Assembly: GCF_964340395.1 (NCBI RefSeq) | Contig: NC_135550.1 | Location: 9,648,408-9,712,407, forward strand | Origin: Glandiceps talaboti | Taxonomy: Eukaryota; Hemichordata; Enteropneusta; Spengelidae | Reading direction: 5' to 3' | DNA length: 64,000 nt | Shown here: positions 62,767-64,000 of the stretch, piece by piece | How positions within the stretch are numbered: the stretch's first letter is position 1 | Layout: every line of letters starts with the position of its first letter | The notes under the pieces: generated by a model | The model's database searches: none | The model's input: only the letters and a program-made list of their open reading frames with translations | Told to the model about the DNA's origin: nothing | Translations under genes and position numbers: made by a program

Positions 62767-63895
62767 AAAAGTCAGTGAATTGCTTCAGTATGGATAAGTG
62801 GTAACATTACTTCAAGTGTATTAAATCGGAACTCCTAAAAGATTACTACCTTTACATAAATATTCATGAATATTCAGTGTGCATCTAATGAATATGTATG
62901 TCTGCTATTAGACATGATGTACACACAGTCTCTTAAATCAACTTGAATTTTGTTTTATATGTAACTGTAAATGTATGTAAATTGTTACATTACCATCCAA
63001 CCCATGAGTAAATGCCAAATTGCCCTACATGTAGTGTAGAGATTATAGGAGTGCCTTTTGTAGGGTACTTATTTGTGGATAGAACTGCTTAATACATGCC
63101 ATATGAAAAGTATTATCCAAGTTACTCTCTATATTTTTCATCAGAAACCAGTATTTGTTTAATCTCTAAAGTTTTTTTGCTAAACACATTTCATTCCATC
63201 CAAAGTTTTGATCCTGTTTGAAATCTTATGCCATTCTCATCTAGGTGATAGTGTTCATTGATGATCTGAATATGCCATCACCAGAAGAATACGGAGCACA
63301 GCCCCCTCTAGAGTTACTACGACAGTATCTTGAATTGGGTGGATTCTATGATGTCAAGAGACTGCACTGGAAGGTTTGTTAGTCTACCTAGTATCTTTTT
63401 GTATTTCATATTGTAGTGGTTTGTGTTATAACATATGCCTATCTTGTATACTTTTCATTTTTCTATCAAATTCTCAGAAAGGCAAACTGCAACTTTTAGT
63501 ATTTCTGATCTCAAAACTTAATGAACTTTTAATATATGGCAGAGGTATAAAATATTTCACTTTTATGGTTGTAATTTTTGAGTTTATCCAGAAATTGAGA
63601 AATTTGTTATAATGGCTTAACCAGCAGAGCGCTAATGTTTCAAACAAAATCAAATTAACATATTCAAATGAGATATCTATTGTGTGTTTCCATTGCAACT
63701 CAAATACAGGTTGAATGAACCCCAGTGTGAAATTAATGAGTGGATGGTTTACCCATAAAACTGTTCTCCAACCAAACTCATTTCTCAATGTTGTTTCATT
63801 TGATAGGATATTCTGGATGTACATCTTATAGCAGCATGTGGTCCACCTGGTGGTGGTAGAAATGCTGTCAGTCCAAGACTGTTGAAAAACTTCAA
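12232..63895 (+). CDS. Axonemal dynein heavy chain (DNAH14-like impression), 51 exons, 3' part missing
   Basis: Force-generating ATPase of the ciliary or flagellar axoneme. I joined 51 exons, all GT-AG with matching phases, into about 2,978 codons from the Met at 12265. Layout: residues 1-400 low-complexity, Ser-rich and charged; 401-1330 tail ([10 protein letters not shown] and IRxW-type motifs), with a Ser/acidic insert near 690-960; 1330-1760 linker ([41 protein letters not shown]); AAA1 P-loop GPAGTGKT at about 1914 and Walker [12 protein letters not shown]2 P-loop GPTGGGKT at about 2208; AAA3 P-loop GESGVGKT at about 2776 and [11 protein letters not shown]. The linker and AAA sequences are axonemal in type rather than cytoplasmic. 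DNAH14 is my closest impression, and DNAH2 or the DNAH3/6/7/12 group are alternatives. The frame is open from the acceptor at 12231, so the true start could lie further upstream. Later AAA modules, stalk and C terminus lie off the right edge. Confidence 0.92.
12783..13031. repeat. (CAA)n(CTA)n(CCA)n(CAA)n trinucleotide array
   Basis: About 250 bp of trinucleotide repeat in intron 1. Open frames across it (poly-Asn, poly-Leu, poly-Tyr, poly-Ser) are artefacts. Confidence 0.95.
13322..13494 (+). CDS. Dynein exon 2
   Basis: Residues 89-146: Pro-rich ([10 protein letters not shown]), then the basic/helical [20 protein letters not shown]. Phase 1 in, 0 out. Confidence 0.8.
13914..14095 (+). CDS. 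Dynein exon 3
   Basis: Residues 147-206, ending with a charged helix ([15 protein letters not shown]). Phase 0 in, 2 out at GTGAGT. Confidence 0.8.
14135..14330. mobile_element. Dispersed repeat with GCAAAAGACTCCCTAGGCC, copy 1
   Basis: About 195 bp are highly similar to 26175-26450, sharing the core AACTTTAACTTGAAAGGAAT and ACCCAGATATGAGGTAA. Unclassified interspersed repeat in intron 3. Confidence 0.7.
14331..14897. other. Intron 3 remainder
   Basis: A direct repeat of CTGTCTGCATATATGC-type sequence near 14350-14410 and a G run at about 14610. Nothing else seen. Confidence 0.5.
14898..15337 (+). CDS. Dynein exon 4 (long disordered segment)
   Basis: 440 nt, residues 207-353. Charged and Ser/Pro-rich ([34 protein letters not shown] short repeat). 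Ends VYDDT in phase 1. Typical linker-like composition, not a folded domain. Confidence 0.8.
15556..15695 (+). CDS. Dynein exon 5
   Basis: Residues 354-400: [20 protein letters not shown] and [20 protein letters not shown]. Phase 1 in, 0 out. Confidence 0.85.
15696..16276. other. Intron 5, no feature seen
   Basis: AT-rich intron without repeats or coding signal that I could support. Confidence 0.5.
16277..16444 (+). CDS. Dynein exon 6 (start of conserved tail)
   Basis: 168 nt, residues 401-456, ending with the axonemal tail motif [13 protein letters not shown]. Contains TGACCCAAGAGGGCGCTAC, which recurs in intron 7 (17029-17047). Confidence 0.9.
16799..16911 (+). CDS. Dynein exon 7
   Basis: Residues 457-493: [20 protein letters not shown] and [14 protein letters not shown], the conserved helix pair that precedes the F-x-x-W motif. 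Phase 2 out. Confidence 0.9.
17048..17420 (+). mobile_element. tRNA-like SINE copy 1, tail abuts exon 8 acceptor
   Basis: Head with tRNA B-box-like GGTTCAAACCTGG, a body shared with 18690-19050 (GGGACCTTGTAGGATAGCGG; TTGTATGCTC..CTAGGGAG) and an AT-rich tail ending ACATTATTGTTG. The acceptor TTTATTTTAG of exon 8 follows within about 15 bp. Confidence 0.7.
17436..17498 (+). CDS. Dynein exon 8
   Basis: 63 nt, residues 494-514: [20 protein letters not shown], the basic W-x-x-F-x-x-W tail motif of axonemal heavy chains. Phase 2 on both sides. Confidence 0.9.
17499..18107. other. Intron 8, no feature seen
   Basis: AT-rich. No repeat element or coding signal that I could support. Confidence 0.5.
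18108..18375 (+). CDS. Dynein exon 9
   Basis: 268 nt, residues 515-604. Long helices [20 protein letters not shown] and [20 protein letters not shown], typical tail helical bundle. Phase 2 in, 0 out. Confidence 0.9.
18690..19055 (+). mobile_element. tRNA-like SINE copy 2 (best preserved)
   Basis: tRNA-like promoter parts (GATGGAGTGGCTGG, then B box GGTTCGAGCCCC), a unique body, then AAAGCGCTTTGAACACAAAG and GTGCTATATAAAAACC with an ATT tail. Polymerase III-type SINE in intron 9. The reverse-strand copy at 50420-50730 is related. Confidence 0.8.
19224..19326 (+). CDS. Dynein exon 10
   Basis: Residues 605-638: [20 protein letters not shown] then the basic [14 protein letters not shown]. Phase 1 out. 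Confidence 0.8.
19430..19752. mobile_element. Fold-back MITE, GTGGCCATATGGAT family, copy 2
   Basis: Inverted ends TTAAAAGTGGCCATATGG and CCATATGGCAACTTAA give TTAA at both edges, as expected of TTAA-targeting (piggyBac or Kolobok type) elements. Central palindrome TTTGTTATTGTATATACAAT. Homologous to 11231-11590. Confidence 0.75.
20237..20479 (+). CDS. Dynein exon 11
   Basis: Residues 639-719: conserved helix [20 protein letters not shown] and [20 protein letters not shown]. The acidic/Ser stretch [12 protein letters not shown] then opens the low-complexity insert. Confidence 0.9.
20717..20890. repeat. Pentanucleotide repeats in intron 11
   Basis: (ATTAG)n at 20717-20746 and (ATACA)n at about 20858-20890. 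Just upstream (20590-20690) a CCCTAATCCTGCCAAGA unit is directly repeated. Confidence 0.85.
20989..21164 (+). CDS. Dynein exon 12
   Basis: Residues 720-778: [20 protein letters not shown], a mixed charged segment, ending GPKILDADE. Phase 1 in, 0 out. Confidence 0.85.
21525..21755. mobile_element. Fold-back element in intron 12
   Basis: Inverted ends around CACTCTTGTTAGTCTAG and CTAGACTAACAGCACTG, about 230 bp apart. MITE-like, unclassified. Confidence 0.5.
21822..21970 (+). CDS. Dynein exon 13
   Basis: Residues 779-827: [20 protein letters not shown] and [10 protein letters not shown], then Ser-rich ([10 protein letters not shown]). Phase 2 out. Confidence 0.85.
22525..22709. mobile_element. 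Fold-back element, about 185 bp
   Basis: Arms of about 50 bp: TTTATAGCATTCATATCAAG and TGTAAAAGTA at left, reverse complement at right (TACTTTTACACTTGATACGG). Confidence 0.65.
23675..23818. mobile_element. Fold-back MITE, TTATTCCCCAATATTT family, copy 2
   Basis: Hairpin arms match those at 5353-5474. Similarity continues to about 24005 (CCAGCACCAGTAATATC, then CAGCAAAATCAGTGA). Confidence 0.75.
25082..25236 (+). CDS. Dynein exon 14 (Ser-rich insert)
   Basis: Residues 828-879: [20 protein letters not shown] and [20 protein letters not shown]. Low complexity with a basic KRKK cluster. Phase 1 out. The donor lies 19 bp before the 206-bp palindrome. Confidence 0.8.
25255..25460. mobile_element. 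Perfect 206-bp palindromic MULE-like MITE with 9-bp TSD
   Basis: Reads CAATCTGATTAAAATCC inward from both ends, with no mismatch found along 103 bp per arm and no spacer (centre GCCTTCGAAGGC). Flanked by the 9-bp direct repeat GATTCCTAG (25246-25254 and 25461-25469). Lies in intron 14. Confidence 0.9.
25461..25946. other. Intron 14 remainder
   Basis: No coding signal. One AGAGGGCGC motif on the minus strand near 25650-25660, resembling a CTCF core. Confidence 0.4.
25947..26106 (+). CDS. Dynein exon 15 (acidic/Ser/Gly insert)
   Basis: Residues 880-932: [20 protein letters not shown], then Gly-rich ([18 protein letters not shown]). Disordered insert in the tail. Phase 2 out. Confidence 0.8.
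26175..26450. mobile_element. Dispersed repeat with GCAAAAGACTCCCTAGGCC, copy 2
   Basis: Same family as 14135-14330, here with the TTTTCATGCAAAAGACTCCC unit present three times in tandem (period about 32 bp). Confidence 0.7.
26782..26903 (+). CDS. Dynein exon 16
   Basis: Residues 933-973: [20 protein letters not shown] and [18 protein letters not shown], where the folded tail resumes. Phase 1 out. Confidence 0.85.
27202..27434 (+). CDS. Dynein exon 17
   Basis: Residues 974-1051: [20 protein letters not shown] and [20 protein letters not shown]. Helical tail. Phase 0 out. Confidence 0.9.
27710..28077. mobile_element. Fold-back element, about 365 bp
   Basis: Arms: TTACTTTGGTAATTGAGCCT TCAGTTT at left versus reverse complement of AAACTGAAGGTTCGATTACC at right, extending about 65 bp. 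Confidence 0.7.
28248..28370 (+). CDS. Dynein exon 18
   Basis: 123 nt, residues 1052-1092: [20 protein letters not shown] and [20 protein letters not shown]. Phase 0 both sides. Confidence 0.9.
28371..29261. other. Intron 18
   Basis: Contains AGCTTACAAACTCAACTTGTGC near 28897, part of the dispersed CACAAACTGAG family seen at 48105-48482 and 60730-61215. No coding signal. Confidence 0.4.
29262..29435 (+). CDS. Dynein exon 19
   Basis: 174 nt, residues 1093-1150: [20 protein letters not shown] and [20 protein letters not shown]. Phase 0 both sides. Donor GTTAGT is non-consensus. Confidence 0.9.
29450..29870. repeat. About 66-bp intronic minisatellite
   Basis: Four to five diverged units with AATGTAGAACAGTGG and TTCAAGCTAGGGAGTTAG, period 65-67 bp, beginning within 20 bp of the exon 19 donor. 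Confidence 0.8.
30341..30367. repeat. Poly-C / (CA)n tract
   Basis: A C run followed by a short CA run in intron 19. Confidence 0.9.
30422..30640 (+). CDS. Dynein exon 20
   Basis: 219 nt, residues 1151-1223: [20 protein letters not shown] and [14 protein letters not shown], a conserved axonemal tail signature. Confidence 0.92.
30641..31533. other. Intron 20, no feature seen
   Basis: About 0.9 kb, AT-rich, no repeat or coding signal supported. Confidence 0.5.
31534..31823 (+). CDS. Dynein exon 21
   Basis: 290 nt, residues 1224-1319: [20 protein letters not shown] and [20 protein letters not shown], then a Ser-rich end ([14 protein letters not shown]). Phase 2 out. Confidence 0.92.
31860..32015. 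mobile_element. Dispersed repeat, AGAGCTATAGGAAAAGTTG family
   Basis: Similar blocks in the same order occur at 12550-12670 and 57770-57935 (AGCTATA, AAAAGTTG, AATGTGAG). Possibly an old SINE. Confidence 0.45.
32524..32756 (+). CDS. Dynein exon 22 (linker start)
   Basis: Residues 1320-1397: [20 protein letters not shown] and [13 protein letters not shown], the standard beginning of the DHC_N2 linker. Phase 2 in, 1 out. Confidence 0.95.
32757..33381. other. Intron 22, no feature seen
   Basis: AT-rich. No repeat element or coding signal supported. Confidence 0.5.
33382..33572 (+). CDS. Dynein exon 23
   Basis: Residues 1398-1461: [20 protein letters not shown] and [12 protein letters not shown], a highly conserved linker motif (ALRNPxLxxRHW). 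Confidence 0.95.
33923..34003 (+). CDS. Dynein exon 24
   Basis: 81 nt, residues 1462-1488: [20 protein letters not shown], the I-x-x-I-S-x-x-A-x-x-E motif of the linker. Phase 0 both sides. Confidence 0.95.
34010..34230. repeat. Triplicated 71-74-bp tandem repeat
   Basis: Three units each with GTTACATGTATTTACTTACA and AACACTGAGATTTTATCTGA, starting 6 bp after the exon 24 donor. Confidence 0.9.
34552..34612. repeat. (CCAA)n microsatellite
   Basis: About 15 CCAA copies in intron 24. A perfect 24-bp palindrome (CCATAGACCCTGGAGGGTCT..) lies near 34336-34360. Confidence 0.95.
34712..34873 (+). CDS. Dynein exon 25
   Basis: 162 nt, residues 1489-1542: [20 protein letters not shown] and [15 protein letters not shown], linker motif. 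Phase 0 both sides. Confidence 0.95.
34874..35423. other. Intron 25, no feature seen
   Basis: A short direct repeat of AGGCAGCATGTA near 35112-35155. Otherwise featureless. Confidence 0.5.
35424..35545 (+). CDS. Dynein exon 26
   Basis: Residues 1543-1582: [20 protein letters not shown], the classic linker W-x-x-x-Q-x-x-W-x-Y-L-E motif. Phase 2 out. Confidence 0.95.
35546..36149. other. Intron 26, no feature seen
   Basis: AT-rich. No repeat or coding signal supported. Confidence 0.5.
36150..36321 (+). CDS. Dynein exon 27
   Basis: Residues 1583-1640: [20 protein letters not shown] and [13 protein letters not shown], linker. Phase 0 out. Confidence 0.95.
36353..36479. repeat. (CA)n microsatellite
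   Basis: About 125 bp of CA with minor interruptions in intron 27. Confidence 0.95.
36796..36900 (+). CDS. Dynein exon 28
   Basis: 105 nt, residues 1641-1675: [20 protein letters not shown] and [11 protein letters not shown], the most diagnostic linker signature of dynein heavy chains. Confidence 0.97.
37294..37412 (+). CDS. Dynein exon 29
   Basis: Residues 1676-1714: [20 protein letters not shown] and [13 protein letters not shown]. Phase 2 out. Confidence 0.95.
37709..37783 (+). CDS. Dynein exon 30
   Basis: 75 nt, residues 1715-1739: [20 protein letters not shown] then KR. Phase 2 out. It joins exon 31 directly to give DTVKRKLKES with canonical family spacing. Confidence 0.95.
38558..38924. 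mobile_element. Fold-back element with about 150-bp arms
   Basis: Left ACTGCTGACATCAGAGC and TTGTTACAAACAGGGAAAGT. Right is the reverse complement, ending GCTCTGATGTTGGCAGT. Arms meet at TTTGATAAGAACAG / CTGTTCTTATCAAA, with a spacer of about 85 bp. Confidence 0.75.
38955..39485. mobile_element. Nested inverted repeats, two hairpins in one element
   Basis: Hairpin one (about 38966-39035) has arms CCTCGGATGTTC / GAACATCCGAGG. Hairpin two (about 39395-39480) has arms CTAGAC-GTTCGGGC-type. The inner flanks are inverted too (GGTCTAGCGAATGTCAT at 39034, ATGACATTCGCTAGAC at 39389). Confidence 0.55.
40235..40345. repeat. (TCTG)n microsatellite
   Basis: Pure TCTG run to about 40300, then degenerate TGTGTC. 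It forms the pyrimidine-bearing region upstream of the acceptor at 40379. Confidence 0.95.
40380..40442 (+). CDS. Possible 63-nt in-frame cassette exon (uncertain)
   Basis: Good acceptor (TTATCCATTTCCTGTACAG) and a weaker donor (GA-GTCTGT). Length 63 nt, and the phases match exons 30 and 31, so inclusion would insert [20 protein letters not shown] plus E between KR and KLKES. Skipping gives canonical linker length, so the default transcript probably lacks it. It may be a chance exon. Confidence 0.2.
42737..42821 (+). CDS. Dynein exon 31 (linker/AAA1 junction), source of the 67-copy array
   Basis: 85 nt, residues 1740-1768: [20 protein letters not shown] and PGQVVLTV, matching the H-P-G-Q-x-V-L-x-V motif at the end of the linker. 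Phase 2 in, 0 out at GTAAGT. It joins exon 32 as [12 protein letters not shown]. Bases from 42765 onward plus the donor are the first unit of the tandem array. Confidence 0.95.
42765..47099 (+). repeat. 67-copy tandem array of exon 31 tail plus 5' splice site
   Basis: Unit: 57 bp of exon 31 (from AGTGATGCATTTGATGATTG to CTTACAGTG) plus 7 bp of intron (GTAAGTC). I counted 67 copies. Joints are of three kinds: AGTG-ATGCA (64-bp unit), AGTGTTTTCA (65 bp) and AGTGTTTTAAA (66 bp). GTAAGT is present in every copy. The first and last copies carry the most differences (copy 66 CCGTGG, copy 67 AGAGATCC and CATACAG), as expected of an array homogenised internally. Confidence 0.97.
47100..47751. other. 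Intron 31, unique 3' part
   Basis: Non-repetitive intron ending in the acceptor TTTGTCAACAG. The frame is open just upstream but phase and homology place the exon start at 47752. Confidence 0.6.
47752..48002 (+). CDS. Dynein exon 32
   Basis: 251 nt, residues 1769-1851: [20 protein letters not shown] and [20 protein letters not shown], the segment between linker and AAA1. Phase 2 out. Confidence 0.95.
48105..48482. mobile_element. MITE-like element with GGCACAAACT inverted ends
   Basis: Left GGCACAAACTGA and right TTAGTTTGTGCC are inverted, about 375 bp apart. Internal CTCAAACCTGGTA is shared with the repeats at 60730-61215. Confidence 0.5.
48783..49068 (+). CDS. Dynein exon 33 (AAA1 P-loop)
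   Basis: 286 nt, residues 1852-1947: [20 protein letters not shown], then [20 protein letters not shown] (P-loop at 48967-48990) and [15 protein letters not shown]1 is the main ATPase site, and all Walker A residues are intact. Confidence 0.98.
49069..49662. other. Intron 33
   Basis: Small palindrome CACAGTCCCC..AGGGACTGTG near 49403-49432. Otherwise no feature. Confidence 0.5.
49663..49808 (+). CDS. Dynein exon 34 (AAA1 Walker B)
   Basis: Residues 1948-1995: [40 protein letters not shown]. Walker B acidic pair intact. Confidence 0.98.
50134..50202 (+). CDS. Dynein exon 35
   Basis: 69 nt, residues 1996-2018: [20 protein letters not shown] then NPG, AAA1 sensor region. Confidence 0.97.
50420..50730 (-). 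mobile_element. tRNA-like SINE copy 3, reverse orientation
   Basis: Reverse complement of the SINE body at 17048 and 18690: CTACCAGGTCCC, TTCAAATCTTGCCCA, GCAACCTCTGTCCTACCAGG. Lies in intron 35. Confidence 0.65.
50813..50827. repeat. Poly-G tract
   Basis: Homopolymer G run in intron 35. Confidence 0.9.
50901..51087 (+). CDS. Dynein exon 36
   Basis: Residues 2019-2081: [20 protein letters not shown] and [21 protein letters not shown]1 sensor 2 region. The NPGYAGR motif is split across exons 35 and 36. Confidence 0.98.
51445..51536 (+). CDS. Dynein exon 37
   Basis: Residues 2082-2111: [20 protein letters not shown], universally conserved HYDFGxR motif. Phase 2 out. Confidence 0.97.
51749..52060. 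repeat. Compound (GTCT)n(GTAT)n(GGAT)n microsatellite
   Basis: About 310 bp of tetranucleotide blocks in intron 37. Open frames on both strands here are artefacts. Confidence 0.95.
52475..52646 (+). CDS. Dynein exon 38
   Basis: Residues 2112-2169: [20 protein letters not shown] and [15 protein letters not shown]1-AAA2 connector. Confidence 0.97.
53087..53317 (+). CDS. Dynein exon 39 (AAA2 P-loop)
   Basis: 231 nt, residues 2170-2246: [20 protein letters not shown], then [18 protein letters not shown] (P-loop at 53201-53224). Ends in a polar stretch ([13 protein letters not shown]) before the weak donor ATT-GTAAAT. Confidence 0.95.
53336..53388. repeat. (ATT)n microsatellite
   Basis: About 17 ATT copies shortly after the exon 39 donor. 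Confidence 0.95.
53913..54161 (+). CDS. Dynein exon 40
   Basis: 249 nt, residues 2247-2329: [20 protein letters not shown] and [20 protein letters not shown], the AAA2 N-P-K-x-x-x-x-G-x-L-Y-G motif. The end ([20 protein letters not shown]) begins a disordered insert. Confidence 0.95.
54560..55050. repeat. Pyrimidine-rich degenerate minisatellite
   Basis: Many imperfect copies of TGTTGTCATCACCCTCCCC with variable spacing in intron 40, flanked by C-rich runs. Confidence 0.85.
55148..55204 (+). CDS. Dynein exon 41 (Ser/Arg micro-insert)
   Basis: 57 nt, residues 2330-2348: [19 protein letters not shown]. In phase 0 on both sides, so it could be skipped without frame loss. No equivalent is expected in a canonical AAA2, and it extends an SR-rich loop. 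Confidence 0.7.
55205..56312. other. Intron 41
   Basis: Contains the fold-back at 55891-56032. The rest is AT-rich with no coding signal. Confidence 0.5.
55891..56032. mobile_element. Fold-back MITE, 142 bp
   Basis: Left ACACTTATTGCCTGG and CACTAGTAGACATC. The right arm is the reverse complement (GATGTCTACTAGTG, ACAATAAGTGT), with a central stem GCTGTTATG / CATAACAGC. Confidence 0.8.
56313..56636 (+). CDS. Dynein exon 42
   Basis: 324 nt, residues 2349-2456. Starts in the insert ([20 protein letters not shown]), then core AAA2: [40 protein letters not shown] and [14 protein letters not shown]. Walker B and sensor regions intact. Confidence 0.97.
56945..56972. repeat. (ACACA)n short repeat
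   Basis: Five to six ACACA units in intron 42. Confidence 0.85.
57311..57373 (+). CDS. Dynein exon 43
   Basis: 63 nt, residues 2457-2477: [20 protein letters not shown], the conserved AAA2 L-G-W-x-P-x-x-x-x-W motif. Confidence 0.97.
57770..57935. mobile_element. Dispersed repeat, AGCTATAGAAAAAGTTG family
   Basis: Related to 31860-32015 and 12550-12670. Ends GATTGAATCCCTGG, a B-box-like string. Confidence 0.4.
57955..58147 (+). CDS. Dynein exon 44
   Basis: Residues 2478-2541: [20 protein letters not shown] and [20 protein letters not shown]. Phase 1 out. Confidence 0.93.
58432..58540. mobile_element. Fold-back MITE, TTATTCCCCAATATTT family, truncated copy 3
   Basis: Left end TTATTCCCCACTATTTTTCT and the centre CCTAAGGGGGCCTTGTCACT ... 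ACCCTTAGGTCATGA match 23675-23818. The right arm is lost. Confidence 0.65.
58843..59020 (+). CDS. Dynein exon 45 (RS- and ER-rich insert)
   Basis: 178 nt, residues 2542-2600: [20 protein letters not shown] followed by [10 protein letters not shown]-type charge repeats. An unusual basic/acidic helix inside the AAA2 region. Phase 1 in, 2 out, so the exon is required for frame. Confidence 0.85.
59401..59645 (+). CDS. Dynein exon 46
   Basis: Residues 2601-2682: [20 protein letters not shown], typical of the end of AAA2, an acidic loop ([11 protein letters not shown]), then [18 protein letters not shown]. Confidence 0.95.
59670..59821. mobile_element. hAT-type MITE with 8-bp TSD
   Basis: Terminal repeats CAGTGTGCCCTCTAA and TTAGAGGGCACACTG, 152 bp in all, flanked by the 8-bp direct repeat GTTATAGA (59662-59669 and 59822-59829). 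hAT elements make 8-bp duplications and often start CAG-G. Confidence 0.9.
60020..60038. repeat. Poly-C tract
   Basis: Homopolymer C run in intron 46. Confidence 0.9.
60231..60509 (+). CDS. Dynein exon 47 (AAA3 start)
   Basis: 279 nt, residues 2683-2775: [20 protein letters not shown] and [20 protein letters not shown], then VLLAG leading into the P-loop. Phase 1 out. Confidence 0.95.
60730..61215. repeat. Two diverged direct copies of a dispersed repeat
   Basis: Both copies begin GAACTCAAACCTG and end near CTTA-AA-CTCA-TT-TGCC. Related to the inverted-end element at 48105-48482. Intron 47. Confidence 0.5.
61426..61623 (+). CDS. Dynein exon 48 (AAA3 P-loop)
   Basis: 198 nt, residues 2776-2841: [20 protein letters not shown], an intact Walker A. 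Ends in an acidic loop ([10 protein letters not shown]). Phase 1 out. Confidence 0.95.
61868..62210. mobile_element. Fold-back element, about 340 bp
   Basis: Ends GTTCACTGGCTCTG and CAGAGCCAGTGAAC, with further inverted similarity inside (GAAACTGTACATTC..., AAATGAAATA / TATTTCATTT). Intron 48. Confidence 0.75.
62446..62639 (+). CDS. Dynein exon 49
   Basis: Residues 2842-2906: [20 protein letters not shown] and SVGGPRGKK, the AAA3 F/L-S-A-Q-T-S motif. Phase 0 out. Confidence 0.97.
62674..62766. repeat. (GTT)n microsatellite
   Basis: About 30 GTT units shortly after the exon 49 donor. Confidence 0.95.
63245..63373 (+). CDS. Dynein exon 50 (AAA3 Walker B)
   Basis: 129 nt, residues 2907-2949: [20 protein letters not shown] and [20 protein letters not shown]. 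Phase 0 both sides. Donor GTTTGT is weak. Confidence 0.97.
63807..63895 (+). CDS. Dynein exon 51 (last in window)
   Basis: 89 nt, residues 2950-2978: [20 protein letters not shown] and [10 protein letters not shown], the AAA3 C-G-P-P-G-G-G-R sensor motif. Phase 2 out at GTAAGT. Its 3' part is duplicated in decayed form just downstream. Confidence 0.97.
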
Positions 63896-63931
63896 GTAAG
63901 TAAATTAAAATTTGCATATTAACAGCTTGAA

Positions 63932-64000
63932 GTCCACCTGGGAGGCGTAGAAATGTTATCAGTGCAAGGGTGTCGAAAAACTTTCAAGTAAGCAGAAATG
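63932..64000 (+). pseudogene. Decayed duplicate of exon 51 tail plus splice donor
   Basis: GTCCACCTGGGAGGCGTAGA, ATGTTATCAGTGCAAGG and GAAAAACTTTCAAGTAAG repeat exon 51 from 63841 onward at an offset of 91 bp, with about a dozen changes. It keeps a GTAAG donor. A TTAACAG acceptor-like string lies at about 63919-63925. Confidence 0.8.

Overview
The window is animal nuclear DNA: AT-rich and intron-dense, with GT-AG introns, many simple repeats and many short fold-back (MITE-like) elements. The repeat content and gene structure suggest a marine invertebrate, possibly a deuterostome. That placement is an inference, and no species is claimed.

Two protein genes are visible, transcribed divergently. 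On the minus strand (about 233-6486) lies the 5' part of a sodium/solute symporter of the SLC5 family (SMCT/SMVT/NIS-like clade). Its start codon is at 6486 and the gene runs off the left edge. On the plus strand (12232-63895, running off the right edge) lies a very large axonemal dynein heavy chain gene. I resolved 51 coding exons whose phases chain without a break into about 2,978 codons. They cover a long, partly disordered tail, the linker (DHC_N2), AAA1 and AAA2 with P-loops, and the start of AAA3. AAA4, the stalk with its microtubule-binding domain, AAA5 and AAA6 must lie beyond the window. The best family impression is DNAH14-like, but orthology is not proven. About 5.7 kb of intergenic DNA (6487-12231) separates the genes. 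It holds fold-back elements, a 52-bp minisatellite and a candidate promoter/first exon near 9.1 kb.

The most striking structure is in dynein intron 31. The last 57 bp of exon 31 plus the first 7 bp of the intron, including a perfect GTAAGT splice donor, are repeated in tandem 67 times (42765-47099). Units of 64, 65 and 66 bp are arranged in higher-order blocks of seven and eight. Every copy keeps the donor, so the spliceosome faces 67 near-identical 5' splice sites, and using the second one gives an immediate stop. A second, decayed duplication of an exon tail plus donor lies at the right edge of the window (63932-64000).

Other notable items are a perfect 206-bp palindrome (25255-25460) flanked by a 9-bp target-site duplication, which belongs to a MULE-like MITE family with three TSD-confirmed copies here. 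There is also a hAT-type MITE with an 8-bp duplication (59670-59821), a TTAA-associated fold-back family, tRNA-like SINEs whose tail abuts a splice acceptor, and Ser/Arg-rich and charged insertions inside the dynein motor.
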